Source of the DNA: Cylicocyclus nassatus
Taxonomy: Eukaryota; Nematoda; Chromadorea; Rhabditida; Strongylidae
Assembly (NCBI GenBank): GCA_958299035.1
Contig: CATQJL010000223.1
Span: 15,037,742 to 15,101,741, forward strand
Direction of reading: 5' to 3'
Length of the DNA: 64,000 nt
The notes under the pieces were generated by a model. It did no database searches, was not told where the DNA came from, and worked only from the letters and a program-made list of their open reading frames with translations. The translations under genes and the position numbers were made by a program. Shown one piece after another: positions 1-12,300 of this stretch (within the stretch, counting starts at the first letter, position 1; every line of letters starts with the position of its first letter).

Positions 1-129
1 TTATTATACTTGTAATATGAGTATAGGGGACTATGCGCTGTATCGCAAAAGGTTTGCTGCTTCTGATGGTCTTTGGCGCAATGCAAAATGTGAAATTTTT
101 TAATAATTTACAGCAAGTTGAGTACTTAC

Positions 130-1511
130 CCAGCACGAGTTTGCTGGCCATTTCCTTGTCCAATGTTAAGCTTATAAAGCACAGATTGAGCGAACGATGT
201 GGCCTGAAACGAAAAATTGCATTAAGAATGCCAAGAAGTGACTTCAACCCACCTCATCAAATCCGTTTCTCGTCATAGCTTGCGATGAATCCATGAGAAA
301 GTAGACATCAAGCCAGATATTTTTATCAGTGCATGAACATTGATTTAAGGTTGGAGTTTCCAAAAGCGAGCCGGAATGGGCAGCTTGTTGTTTTGGTTCA
401 CTTTCAGCTTGTAGTTTAGGTTGGCCCGTATAGGAACAGGGAACATTATAGCCCCTAGTCCAATCATACTCCCAACAATCGGTGGAAACGGTGGAGTATT
501 GTGAGGTTGTACTGTCCGTGGATGCATCCGTGGATGCACTCTCCGTGGTCATCCACGAACAGGGAACATAGCCCCTATACCAGTCCCACACCAAACAATC
601 AGGAGTGGAGGTCTCAGATTCTGTAGTCATGCTTGGCGGCGAAGTCCTTCGCGGTGTAGCTGTCGTCCATGTCTGCGTCGTAGTTGTCGAGGGTATGCAA
701 TTCGAAACATCCAAATTATTTTTTCCTTTCACGCCTAGCTTCGATATATCATTGCCGGGTTTCCTCATATTACTTTCGCAGCATGCTAGTCCAAAAAGGC
801 CTGAAAACGAAGATTTTGCGTGTTTGATACCAAAGTTTTTTTGAACGAAAACTTATTAAAAATCATAATCTTTTTTTTAAATTCAATAAAATGCTTTACT
901 TTGGTATACACTGGTATTTTCTGAGAAAATCTTGCACTTTTCATTGTATTTCAAGCCAAAGAAGTTGTTGCTACGTCGCAATGATAAAAATAAAGAAGAG
1001 AAGCCGAAATATGTTTTTCGTGAATTCCTCTCATTCAAAAATGAAAGTTTACTAATTCATATTTTAGTTTTGCATTGGCTTTATGAAATGTGCTTTCTAT
1101 TGCAAGAACTAGTTAGCCAGTAATCTAAAGGTGCTATTTGGAAAAGCGTTCGCTTCGGGACCACCACACATCCCGCTATCTGCGGATTTTTGTATTTAGT
1201 TAACGATTCTTTATATATTAGATTTCGGCTAGTTGGATTAGTGTAAATGCTATTTTTTCCATTAATTTTTCTGCTTTTGAGTCGAAAATTTGTTTTTGAA
1301 TTTTGATAAAAAGCTTCTTTGATATTTGTTACAAAATGAAGTACTTTTTACCAAAATTTATTAAAATTCATGATCTGTAAAAAATTACTTGAAAATTCCT
1401 AAAAAGAATTTTTCATATTGGTGCAAGACTTACGTATCAACCTTAGAGATGAGTGTAATTTCAATAAAACTCACCTATAAAAAACAGGGCTGTACTGAAG
1501 ATGGCCCTCAT
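130..1511 (-). CDS. Gene A: secreted vWA/C-type lectin family protein, 5' part only (cut by window edge)
   Basis: I read three exons: 1475-1511 (start codon 1509-1511, signal peptide MRAIFSTALFFIG), 253-800 and 130-203. Donors are GTGAGT, GTGGGT and GTAAGT, and acceptors end in TTTTCAG and GTTTCAG. The frame is open through both junctions. After the signal peptide (ending near GLACCE) comes a long Thr/Ser-rich linker holding two copies of a motif of the form DCxxxDWxRGYxxPCS. Next is the start of a vWA domain (IWLDVYFLMDSSQAMT, then ATSFAQSVLYKLNIGQ). The MIDAS motif reads D-S-S-Q-A rather than DxSxS. The rest of vWA and the lectin domain lie beyond position 1. Paralogues B and C have the same exon phases, which supports the model. 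In nematodes such proteins are secreted lectins often tied to intestine or immunity; that role is inferred from family knowledge. Confidence 0.85.
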
Positions 1512-1542
1512 GGGTGAAAAGACCTAAGAGATATTAGAGCTG

Positions 1543-1590
1543 CTTAAATAGACAACGATCAGCAACTTCACACTCTTGTCGGAGATAAGC
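1543..1590 (-). promoter_or_regulatory. Gene A core promoter: TATA-like box and GATA site
   Basis: On the minus strand a CTATTTAA box lies about 35 nt upstream of the gene A start codon (plus strand around 1543-1551). A GCTTATCTCC element (GGAGATAAGC on plus, 1581-1590) lies about 70 nt upstream. Both occur at matching positions before genes B and C. GATA sites of this kind drive intestinal genes in nematodes; use here is inferred. Confidence 0.55.
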
Positions 1591-1968
1591 TTTGTAGCGA
1601 TTAATCTGAATTGTACACAGCGTTTGGCATTTGAGTATCGAATTTCAACATGGAAGCTTTTTTTGGTAAAAAGAAAAACGGCAATCTGATTTCAAGAAAT
1701 TTAACCACGATAAAAGTCATGAAATTAAATTCTTCAGCAGAGGACCTACAAAATCGGTTATTTATTCGCCCTTAAATCCATTATCTTCTCCCTGAAGCTT
1801 CACGGGGCTATTGACATAGTGCTAAAAAATGAAAATAAAATGTGGCCAGCAGACCCTATAAATACCACAGTGCTCTGATAAATTGTGATTATAACATCAA
1901 GGACTAGTAACCAGAAAAACTTACGAAGCGCACTTGAAATTTTCTAATATCTTTTTGGTCTTAAAATA

Positions 1969-2570
1969 CAAGGTGTCCCAAAAGTAACTACACACTTTTT
2001 GATCGTTAATAACACTTTTCCCAACAACTTTTCCTTAGCTTCAAGTAGTATTCAGTGGAGGAAGCTTCAGCTTAGATTCACATTATGAAGCAAATCACCC
2101 ATCGCTCTTCATTACTGTAGGATTACGGTAGGGATTTTGAGGGGTTTTGAGCCATTAGTGGCTAGATATTGTTCTAGAATAGATGATCAAAGAGAAGAAA
2201 ACTTTAATATTAGGCTAAACCATTCGCTGATTATCATTAGGAAATTCGCACTTTACCGTAAGACTTTTTTTGTAATTTTCATTTACCTAAGTAAACCGCT
2301 AAGTAAACCGCAACGACGTTTTTCTAGTGTTTTTCAAAACGTGATCAAGCCACTTAAAACTGTTTAAAATTCATAATCTCCGTCTGATAGAGTCAGCATG
2401 TCTGAGAACATTGCTACAAGACCTTTCAGATTTTTGAAACTTTTTGTTCAATGTTCAAAGCATCTATTTCACAATTACGCTGTATGTTGGAAGTTCCTAC
2501 CGTACTCCCTACACAGTAATGGACGGCGATGGATGACTTGCTCCGCACAGACTACTTTGAAAAAATTTCA
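1969..2570. mobile_element. Degenerate TA-flanked MITE, GGTGTCCCAAAA family, right end missing
   Basis: The left end reads CAAGGTGTCCCAAAAGTAAC after a TA. It matches the better-preserved copies at 9376-10051, 22984-23648 and 55481-56727. The internal marker ATTACTGTAGGATTACGGTA is at about 2114 and a decayed inverted counterpart is near 2500-2555. No right terminal repeat is visible. Confidence 0.5.
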
Positions 2571-2698
2571 CGACCCATTCCCGGCAAGGGACCCTTTACA
2601 CGATGAAATTTGTCAGATGACTGAGGAATTAAGTGATTCCCAAAAATGTATTTTTACTGAATTTTATCAGCTAATACTTCTTGTTTAGGATATATAAC

Positions 2699-3468
2699 AT
2701 AATAAGAGATTATTCTGAACTAAATTAAATTCATTTGAGAATTGTGCTAATTCTTCTCAAACACATGATGTTCCCATTGATTAGGAGGCATTTATCAAAA
2801 TTAATGCTGTCGAGTAGAAATACACCATTCCTGCAAGACGTTCTTATGCTTTAAAAACTCCAGAATTTTCGGTTCTTCAAAGAGTTTTGCGAGCCCTTTA
2901 GACTTCTTGGTCATAAATGTTTACTATAGCGCCATTTACTTCCTTGTGCTGACTTAGTGCTAAAGCATTTCTGCTAGCCTACGCCATTTATCACCTCGAT
3001 AATCGCTTCGGAGCTGCTTATCTCCAACAAAGCTTCCCTAAAAAGGTCGCATTATGCTCAGCATGCAAAAAATCAACGAGCGCATTACGTGAGAAATGAC
3101 GTCTTATCAGAATAGAGCGAAAGACTCACTCCAGGATTTTGGATAATCAGCGAGTTCATTTTTCTTTCAAAATTGGAACATGCAAAGGACACGAGGAGTT
3201 CCTGTGCCCTTAATATGTATGTGGCATACATATTAAGGGCACAGGAACTCCTCGTATCATATTCGCATATCAGAAACATCTTAAACGTTTATTCACTTTT
3301 TTCTTCAAATTAGGTCATAAAGGCTATTTCACTGGATTGATGATCATTCCAAAATTTTCTATAGTGTTTTTTCTTTATCTATCCGTATTTTTGGACAAAT
3401 TTGTTATGTTTGTACCTAATTTTTATGACTTGTTTCCCAACTTTTCTCTTTCAGACTTGACGCAATCG
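2699..3468 (+). repeat. Left arm of a 770-bp near-identical inverted repeat (gene A 5' flank)
   Basis: This arm is the reverse complement of 4091-4860 with the same length and almost no differences seen by eye. The arm resembles the 5' flanks of genes B and C (AAAAGGTCGCATTATGC at about 3043, compared with AAAAGGTCGTATTATGCAC near 14495). It is therefore the original flank of gene A, and the other arm is the copy. Inside it, 3192-3254 is itself a perfect palindrome of two 30-nt arms and a 3-nt loop. Confidence 0.9.
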
Positions 3469-4090
3469 TTTTTGCGCATAATTTGGGTCAGCTGGCGGGG
3501 TACAAATATGCGCAAGCATTGATTTCTGGAAGCGAAATGAAGAAAGTTTACGCATTTCTCAAACGCTGGTTTAATTCGAAATTTCAAAGGTGCAAAAAAA
3601 CCACTCTCAGTGTGAATCAAATCAAATCTCCGCACAAGGCGGCGTTTCGAAAATGCAAAAAAGCGAAGTCCCCCTGACGTGCGCAAAATTTCACGACGTC
3701 CCCTTCAAACTCACATCCGAAATACCGCACCGGCTAGAAAAACGAGACGTCTATTGATAAACTAATTTTGGACCCACAAAAACGATGTCCCCTTTGTTTT
3801 TGTCTCAGAAACGATAGGGGCTTGCTTATAAGCTACCTGTGCCGAGCCCTGAATCAAACACATCAAGCCAAAACTGTATAGGTCGTTAGAGATCAACGTA
3901 AAAAACAATTTATGTACAGTTTCAGCTTGATGCGAACTGGGAAGCGCGTCATTTCAATTGACCATTTATTCTGGCCCTTGAAATTTCAGAATTGACCATT
4001 TTTCAAAAAAAATGCTTGGATTTTCTTTGATTCTATATCATAGATCAAATTGCTTGCATATATGTGTAGCTCACCACCTATAGGTGGTGA
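3469..4090. other. Spacer between the 770-bp arms, with a truncated hAT-like MITE (about 3640-3851)
   Basis: The segment ending CCGAGCCCTG at 3851 resembles, in part, the hAT-like element at 14927-15204 (shared CGAAGTCCCCCT, CCCCTTTG and ACGATA pieces, and the same terminal sequence). Its other end is not visible. The remainder of the spacer holds no gene I can support. Confidence 0.5.
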
Positions 4091-4860
4091 CGATTGCGTC
4101 AAGTCTGAAAGAGAAAAGTTGGGAAACAAGTCATAAAAATTAGGTACAAACATAACAAATTTGTCCAAAAATACGGATAGATAAAGAAAAAACACTATAG
4201 AAAATTTTGGAATGATCATCAATCCAGTGAAATAGCCTTTATGACCTAATTTGAAGAAAAAAGTGAATAAACGTTTAAGATGTTTCTGATATGCGAATAT
4301 GATACGAGGAGTTCCTGTGCCCTTAATATGTATGCCACATACATATTAAGGGCACAGGAACTCCTCGTGTCCTTTGCATGTTCCAATTTTGAAAGAAAAA
4401 TGAACTCGCTGATTATCCAAAATCCTGGAGTGAGTCTTTCGCTCTATTCTGATAAGACGTCATTTCTCACGTAATGCGCTCGTTGATTTTTTGCATGCTG
4501 AGCATAATGCGACCTTTTTAGGGAAGCTTTGTTGGAGATAAGCAGCTCCGAAGCGATTATCGAGGTGATAAATGGCGTAGGCTAGCAGAAATGCTTTAGC
4601 ACTAAGTCAGCACAAGGAAGTAAATGGCGCTATAGTAAACATTTATGACCAAGAAGTCTAAAGGGCTCGCAAAACTCTTTGAAGAACCGAAAATTCTGGA
4701 GTTTTTAAAGCATAAGAACGTCTTGCAGGAATGGTGTATTTCTACTCGACAGCATTAATTTTGATAAATGCCTCCTAATCAATGGGAACATCATGTGTTT
4801 GAGAAGAATTAGCACAATTCTCAAATGAATTTAATTTAGTTCAGAATAATCTCTTATTAT
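4091..4860 (-). repeat. Right arm of the 770-bp inverted repeat
   Basis: Reverse-complement copy of 2699-3468. The inner palindrome recurs at 4305-4367. The short open frames inside the two arms give identical peptides only because the DNA is identical. Confidence 0.9.
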
Positions 4861-6170
4861 AGCTGATCACTTTTTTCACTGTATTATCCATCACTCGGTT
4901 ATTGAGGATGCCCCTACCCCAGTTAATTCAAAAATACAGGGACCTCAAAAAATGTGCACACTTTGAATCTTCGATAATTCCCCTACTTCAGCGTCTTTTG
5001 TCGTTTTTTGGGCACCATTCTGTAGAGCTGAATCCAACTTTGGTTTCCAGTATAGAGCTCATCACTTATCTTTTTTCATTACTGTAGGATTACTGTAGGA
5101 CCTTTGAAGAGGGACTTAAGCCGTAAGAGTCGCATTTCGCCCCAGAAAGGAAACCAAACTAGCCAAAAACTTTCATATTAGGCTAATTAGAGTTGCTGAT
5201 TACAGTTCTTCATAAGTTGTTTCAGGAAACTAGTAACAACTGCTCTTTCAAGGTTCTTCAGAAATGTGATTACAGCTCTGAAAAGGCATTTTTGTAAAGA
5301 GATGTATGAAATCGATATGCTTGAAAATCCTCCTACAAAATTTTTAGATTTTTTCGGAATAAGGTTCGCACCGTAATGCTACACAAGCGAAGAGAGTTGT
5401 GATGGCTCCATACTCTGAATCTAATTGTAAGTTAAAGCCAGCTCTGCAAAATAGTACTCAAAGGTCGGCGGAAGACATCGAAGCAAGCGAGTTATTGATG
5501 ATCGGATAGATTACGAAGTTTATAGTATTCAATCATTGAAATAAAGAATTTATAATAAACAAGGTTCCGTTTTATGATGTTTATGACGTTTGAGGGGGAT
5601 TTCCAATCTTGTTAAGCGAGCACCGGTCCTGAATTTGTGGGACTCTCGATTTCGTTGTTGTTAAGATTTGTAACTTTCTTGTCAATTTATTGTTAGACTT
5701 ACAGTTTGGATAACCACCGATTCTTCTATATAACTGTAGCTTTACGGATATCTTGAAAAGGGGTCTTCCTTCCCCTATATTGCCTTAGAAAGCAAACCAA
5801 ACGACCTAAAAATTGTTACATCAACCTAGTCGGAGGCGCTGACACCAATTATGAAATTACTAAAATTACTATGTATTTTACTGTAATTCGTTCATGAGTT
5901 ATGGCAACTATACCGTGATAACTGTTATCTTGATGTTCCTTGGAAATGTCATCACATCATTTACAATCCCAGGACTTTGAACATAAGTAGTATCAGCACG
6001 CGCAAAACCCTGGTACACAATTTTCGGATGCTAATTACAATGGCAATGTTTACTGTTTATGCGAATTTTTTACCGTAATCCTACAGTGATGAAGGGCATC
6101 ATAATCTGCCTTGTACTGAAGATCTAAATTGAAGCGAGCTCTACAATATGAAGTGTAAGGACGGCGGAAG
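4861..6170. other. Gene-free stretch with two degenerate GGTGTCCC-family MITEs
   Basis: Two eroded copies are recognisable, about 4905-5515 and about 5612-6170. The markers are ATTACTGTAGGATTAC near 5079, TACCGTAATCCTACAGTGATG near 6071, and 'GCTCTACAA...TAC/AAGG' type stretches at the right sides. Terminal repeats have largely decayed. No exon-like signal was seen. Confidence 0.4.
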
Positions 6171-6298
6171 CTTTCCACTTAGGATACCTATCACCGGTCA
6201 AAGTATACGTTTTTGCAACGCTCTATATGTGAGCTACATAATAGTTTTCCTTGCAATACATCCAACCACATTTTTGTCTGAGTCATGGCTTCTAATCA

Positions 6299-6304
6299 TT
6301 TATT
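6299..6304 (-). promoter_or_regulatory. Gene B polyadenylation signal AATAAA
   Basis: AATAAA on the minus strand, 21 nt past the gene B stop codon. Gene C has the same signal at the same distance. Confidence 0.65.
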
Positions 6305-6324
6305 GCGAAAAAATAATAAAGCCT

Positions 6325-9300
6325 CTATTCTCTAGTAGTGCAGTAGTTGTCGGCGCTGCATGGTACACTCTGGCAGACGTAATTCTGGTCATCACTGCAG
6401 TCATCGTTGAACCATCCATAGCTGGAAAATCAACGTTTGGTTAGGTAAGCGTCTAATATATTTTTAGCGGCGAACTAAGTTATGCGCCATACTTGATTCA
6501 CTTGATTCACTTATTCCACTTGATTCATTAGATTCGCTTCACTATTGGTCAAGTCAGCGAATTGACCAGTAGCGAAGCGAATGTTCACTTAATAATCCAC
6601 TTGATCTACTTCTTTTGATTCCATTGGTTTGATACACTGATTTCACCAAAAGCGAAAAAAGCGAAGTGGATGAAGTGGATCAAGCAGAACAGTTGCATCA
6701 AGTATGGCGTGTGCCTAAAAAGCACGCACGGGGGGGGGGAGAGTAGGAAAAATAGTTTGCCCTTCAATTATGGTCCATAAGTATGCAAACAGCTAACTTA
6801 TTTTGCCTGGCGTCCAAATATTGACTTAGAAAAAACAACTGTGCAAAAAGCTATTCGGGAATGCACTAATATCCAGGAAGACCGCACCACATCTAATTTC
6901 AAAGACAGTGTCGCTGCAGAATTTCGTCTTCCAATTTTTCACCTTTTCGGAGCCTTTTTTCCACGAGGAATCCATATCTGTGCTTTTCAGCGCATTAAAA
7001 ATGCGAAAATGTGCTTTTTCCGAAGCTTTTCTGGTCTGAAATCAGTGGAGTAAACGTATAAGTGGGTGGGGCCTGGAAAGAGGGAGGAAGGATGCGAAAG
7101 GCTTCCGGCGTATCTTTACTGAATGCGAAACTGAAAGGTTTCGGAAAAAGCTGGTTTTCGCCATTCTCATGAGCTGAAAAAATAACAGGTAAGGATTCCC
7201 TATGGCGAAAAGGCTCCGAAAAGGTGAAGAACCGGAAAACGAAATTCCGCCGAGACACTGCCTTTAACATATTGACGATTGTTTAACACACATAGTGTGT
7301 CAAGCAAAGACTGTGTCAGACCGCTTGGCACACATGATGTGTCAAGGCTTTTATTTCGTTGAAATGACGACTATTTTGCTACAAGCTTATTCCAGGATTT
7401 TTCTTTGCGCTGTATGTAGAAGTAACCGCCATCTTTCTTGTCAGCCTTTTAGAGCTACGTAGGTATATTGTAGATGGCAGTACAAACGATTCAATTTAAA
7501 AATATTGTCTGGTTTGTGAGGGGCCTCGTTCCAAACGGTAGGCGTCAATTGTTAAAGGCAGCGTCCCACCAGATTGGGGGGGGGGGTACCTGGCTCTGGT
7601 CTTAATGTAATAGTAGACCCCCTAACTAAACGACGACAGAAGTTTGCAGCACGAAAGGGGGTCTACGAAATCTACAAACTGCCTCCCAAGTGGCCGAAAT
7701 TATCTAACGGTGGCCCGAACGCCGCCCACAGATTAATTTCGAACCGCAAGGCCAGAGCAGCGCATAGTGCCCACTGTCATGAGTGCAGAGTCCCACAACG
7801 ACTCTGCGTCTCTACCTTGCATGCATCTCGTACTCGCCCGAGCCTACCGTAAGATTCGGATATGTAGACTTCATAGACCCCCTTTCGCGCTGCAAACTTC
7901 TGTCGTCGCTTAGTTAGGGGGCCTACTTTTACATTGATAAGAGCTACCCCCATTCAATCGGTGGGACGCTGCCTTTAAGGAGAGCGCAAACAATGCCCAC
8001 ACTTTCTCCGAAAAATTTTTGCGGTATCGATGGAACAGCCACTGCTCAGATAATCGCCGAGGGCAGGCGGCCCTGCGAATTTTGAGCAAGCGGGCACCGG
8101 GAAAATAGTTCGCTGATTTTTTTGCGGTCCGCTTGCAGAAATTTGAAATAATTTTGGCCAATTTTTGGACGAACGCTTGGAGAAGAATTGCGGTTTTTCC
8201 TTTGCAGGGTTATTGGGGGCCGCACGGTCCTTTGTGGAGGGCCGCGCAGCACTTGGGTACCTTCCGCTGGGGGAAGGTTCCCCAAACTTGGGTAACCAAA
8301 CCGTCGATGACACCTCTGTCACATAGAGTCTCGCCTTTTCTCGGCGTATGCCCGAAACTGCGTAAAGAGAGTCCGAGCGCTTGCTGAAAGTTTGGCCAAC
8401 GCTCGCTGAAAGAAATTATTTGCCGAGCGCTTGCAAAAAATGCTATATTGCTGCCCGCTGGCAGAATATGCGACCTTAAAGAAGTGCCGCCTGCTGAGTT
8501 TGGCCACGCCCCAAAATTCTGCTGACCGCCTGCAGAAAAGCGCGAGTTTGCGGACCGCTTGCCCCCGGCGATTATCTGAGTAGTCGCATGCTTAAGTTGA
8601 GTTTCTGAAAAATCTTACCTGAATCCGGCATACTGGTACATGTACACGCACAAGCCGGCATTAGCATTAGGATATCCTGGTGCCCACATTTGGAAATCAT
8701 AGTATTGCTAAATTTCAATAATCTTCGACTATGGAATAGAGATGATTCATTTCTTACATCCAGATATGTTCCATCAGCCCATTGGTAATACCCATTGACA
8801 TACTTCAAACCAATCCAGAATTTAGTTTTCGATGGAAATACTGAAAAGTAATTTTTAAGCAAATTCTCTTTTTTTAATCTGACAAGCATTATAGCTGGCA
8901 CAATTGATCACCTGTGCTCAAGAATTGTGACTTATCTCTGCTTTCAACTTTTGCGAGAACAGCATTGTGATGTTGTCGACAGTTCTTAGCAGCAAGAGTC
9001 TAAAATAAAATTTTAAGCAATAATCAAAGCTAAAGGAGATTAGCAGTAGCAGTATACCTGGATTGCAGATATGGGAACGGGTCTATAGCAGCCACCAGTA
9101 GGTACAACATCACCTTGATTGAATGGCAGATAGTTTGTAGGACAGAAGCAGTTAACTAAATGGGCATGTTAATGATATTTGAAATTTATTCTTATCATGC
9201 CAATGTGCTCCAGTCGCTTTGAAAAAAAGTAAGATTTTGCATTATTGCAAAGAAAAAAGCCACCTTTAACCTCCGTTCCGCTACTTTGAAGTCAATCTTT

Positions 9301-12300
9301 AGAATGCAATGAAAATCTTGATCAAATTGTCTTATCTGGTTTATTTCTCTATCATAACTGGCATACTCAACTGTACTGGCTGTCCCAAAAAAATGTGAAC
9401 ACTGTTTGATTGTTAATAACTCCCTTGCTTTCATTTCTTTCGCCGAGATTGAGGCACCATTTCATAGAGTGAGGTATAACTTAGATGTGTAGCATGAAGC
9501 GGATCACCATTCTCTCTTCGTTACTGTAGGATTACGGTGGGAACTTCGACAAGGATTTTAGACCATTGGAGGCCATATTCTCCTCGGAACAAAACCAAAC
9601 AAGCCAAAAACTTTTATACTATGGTAAGAAAGCCGCTGATTTCGAATATGAGCTTTCCGCTATACTGTGATGATTCTTTCCAAATTTATTTTAGGTAAAC
9701 CGCAACAACTGAATTTCCAGCATTTGTCAAAAATGTGATTACACCGTCAAAAAAACTAAGAACACTCGTAAAAAGTTGTGCAATGGAATCAGCGAGCGCG
9801 AGAACCTTAGTACACGGTATTTCAGATTTTTGAAAAAAAATTTGTCAAATGGCATATTTCACAATAGATCCACATGCTATAAGTTCATACCGTAATCCTA
9901 CAGTAGCGAACAGCGATCGGTGATTCGCTCCCTACTAAAAATCTAAGATGAACCTCGCTCTACAGAATGGTGCCTCAAGCTCGGCGAAAGACATGAAAGC
10001 AACGGAGTTATTAACGAGCAAACAGTGTTCACATTTTTTTGGGACACCCTGTATATCAACTGATATGGTAGTGGAAATTTTGCCTACAGTACCCCTACAG
10101 TAACCCAACATGTTGTGACGTGCAGGCATAATTTGTCAAAATGAGAAATTCTTTAGATTCCTTCAAAATTTCTTGATTAGATTTTCAAAAATCTGAAGGG
10201 AGAATAAAGAGGAGTGATATTCTTTTTATTGAACAAAAATTTACTAAGTCTCATATATAAAGCTGAATGTCTGTTTGTCTGTCTGTCTGTCTATCTGTAT
10301 GTCTGTACGTATGTTCCGAATAGAAAATTCCATTTCTGAACCGATCCGGACCAAACTTGGCACACATACACATCGGGTCCCGGCGGGTGTCATAGGCCAC
10401 TTTTCGTCATCGATCGATAACGAAAAGTGGACTGTGACACCCGCCGGGGCCCGAAGTGTATGTGTGCCAAGTTTGGTCCGGATCGGTTAAGAAATGGAAT
10501 TTTCTATTCGGAACATACGGCGGAGCCGGGTAAACCAGCTAGTCATATATAAAGCTTTCAAAAATCGTGAAAATGGCGCGACCGCACGCGATACGCGCGC
10601 ACTGCCGACAACCGCATTTTTTTGGTTTTCATCTCAGCTCAAATGGTTTTTCTGCTTACGTATGATAGTATTAGGTTGGCTAATAAGTAAGTTCTTTTTA
10701 ACATGCAAATTTAAATCTTTACAACAATTCAAATAACAGCTATTCAGCTAAGTTATTTTCGTGAGAAGATATCCTCGAGCCTCTAATCTGATATATCAAA
10801 TAGTCAAGATTTTCTGTTAGCGAAACATGACAGTTATAACCTTATATGGTCAGAACTTTTGAAAAATCGCTTTTTTGATTTTCTAGCCTTAATTCTCAGC
10901 CTGCAGTGATTTGGTACTAACTGGTGAACCAAAATAAGATTGTGACCTGCTATTTTTGAATTTCTGTAGTCAAAATTGTGAAAATTTCCACGCATTTGCG
11001 CGTGAAGGTCAAATTTTGGGCACTCTCGAATTTGGCCACCTATGGCCATGCAAATGGGTTAAGATTCAAAAATTTGTTGTGTGGGCAGCGATTCTACGCT
11101 TTACACCCGACTTCAATTCGTTTTTTGGAGCGTGATTTTTTCAAAAATTTGAGGAAAAAATCTGGCTTATTTTCTTTCCTTCATCATTTCATTATCAAAA
11201 AAATTATTTTTGAAAAAACAGAGTCAACCATCCGACTCTCCTTGATTTGCTCTTTTCAGTGATTCCATATAATGAAGACAAAAATATATACACACAAAAA
11301 TTGATTTATGACAATTCTACAAGCCGCTGAAAACGACCGAACTTATTTTTTTTACCTAACCTAATATTTAAACTTTAGAGGTAACTGAGTTGAGCGTTAA
11401 GGTGATGCCTTTCCGTATGAGTGATTTATGCTCCTATGAGCGCAATGACCGCAGTCAAATTTGTCATCACGGTTTTATATATGACCTATATAGCAATTTT
11501 TTAACCGATTGATCTATCGTTTCTTTCATATTCATCCACTTCCACCATTCATTTCAACACTTCATGCCACACTCTACTTTTAGTAGAACTTACTTCTGCA
11601 GAAAGCTTGTCGAACTTGATCGGTTGTAAGATTTCCAAAGCGATTTGTAAATGTATATGCCGGCCCGCTAGAGAGTTTGTCCAACAAAGGCACCGGCTCA
11701 CCGTGTTCTTGCAAATATTCTGAAAGTAAATCATATTTTTTTGTAGCTTGTAGTTTCAGCCAGTTCTTTTTAGTTTTTACTAAGAAAAAGGAGAAAAATC
11801 TGTATTTCCATCTATTTTCATCTCCACTTGCATTCAATTCTAAATTCGTACAATAAAGTTTAGTCTAGCAAAAATTGAAAGTGAAGTTTAAGACTTTTTC
11901 TCATACAGCTTCCGAAAGCAATTCCATTTTGTTGGCTTACCTACGGTAATGATGAAACCACCATCTTCGATAAAGGTTTTGGCAATCTCAGTTGGATCAT
12001 TGTATTTGCCGCTCCTGAAAAATTGAAATCTCGATTCGTTTGAACTAAAATGCTTGTAAGGAAGTAAAAGATACTTACTCATAAGCCGAAGCAACGATAA
12101 CCATAACTTTTTGTACATTGTCTCGATGCGATGATGTTTCAAAGCTTTCTGCAGCTAATCTTATGGCACTGAAAAATTTGTTATCATTTGATAAAATTCC
12201 AAGATTTTGTTTGGATAGAAAAGCAGCTAAGCTTCCAAAGGTTTGCTAATGAACTCACGACTCAATATTTGTTCCTCTGTTGCCATCGTAAGTAAGGTCA

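Noticed and set aside
8572..8901. Frameshift in the gene B lectin domain
   Set aside because: The apparent one-base loss falls inside a 50-nt GT-AG intron that is also present, at 48 nt, in gene C.
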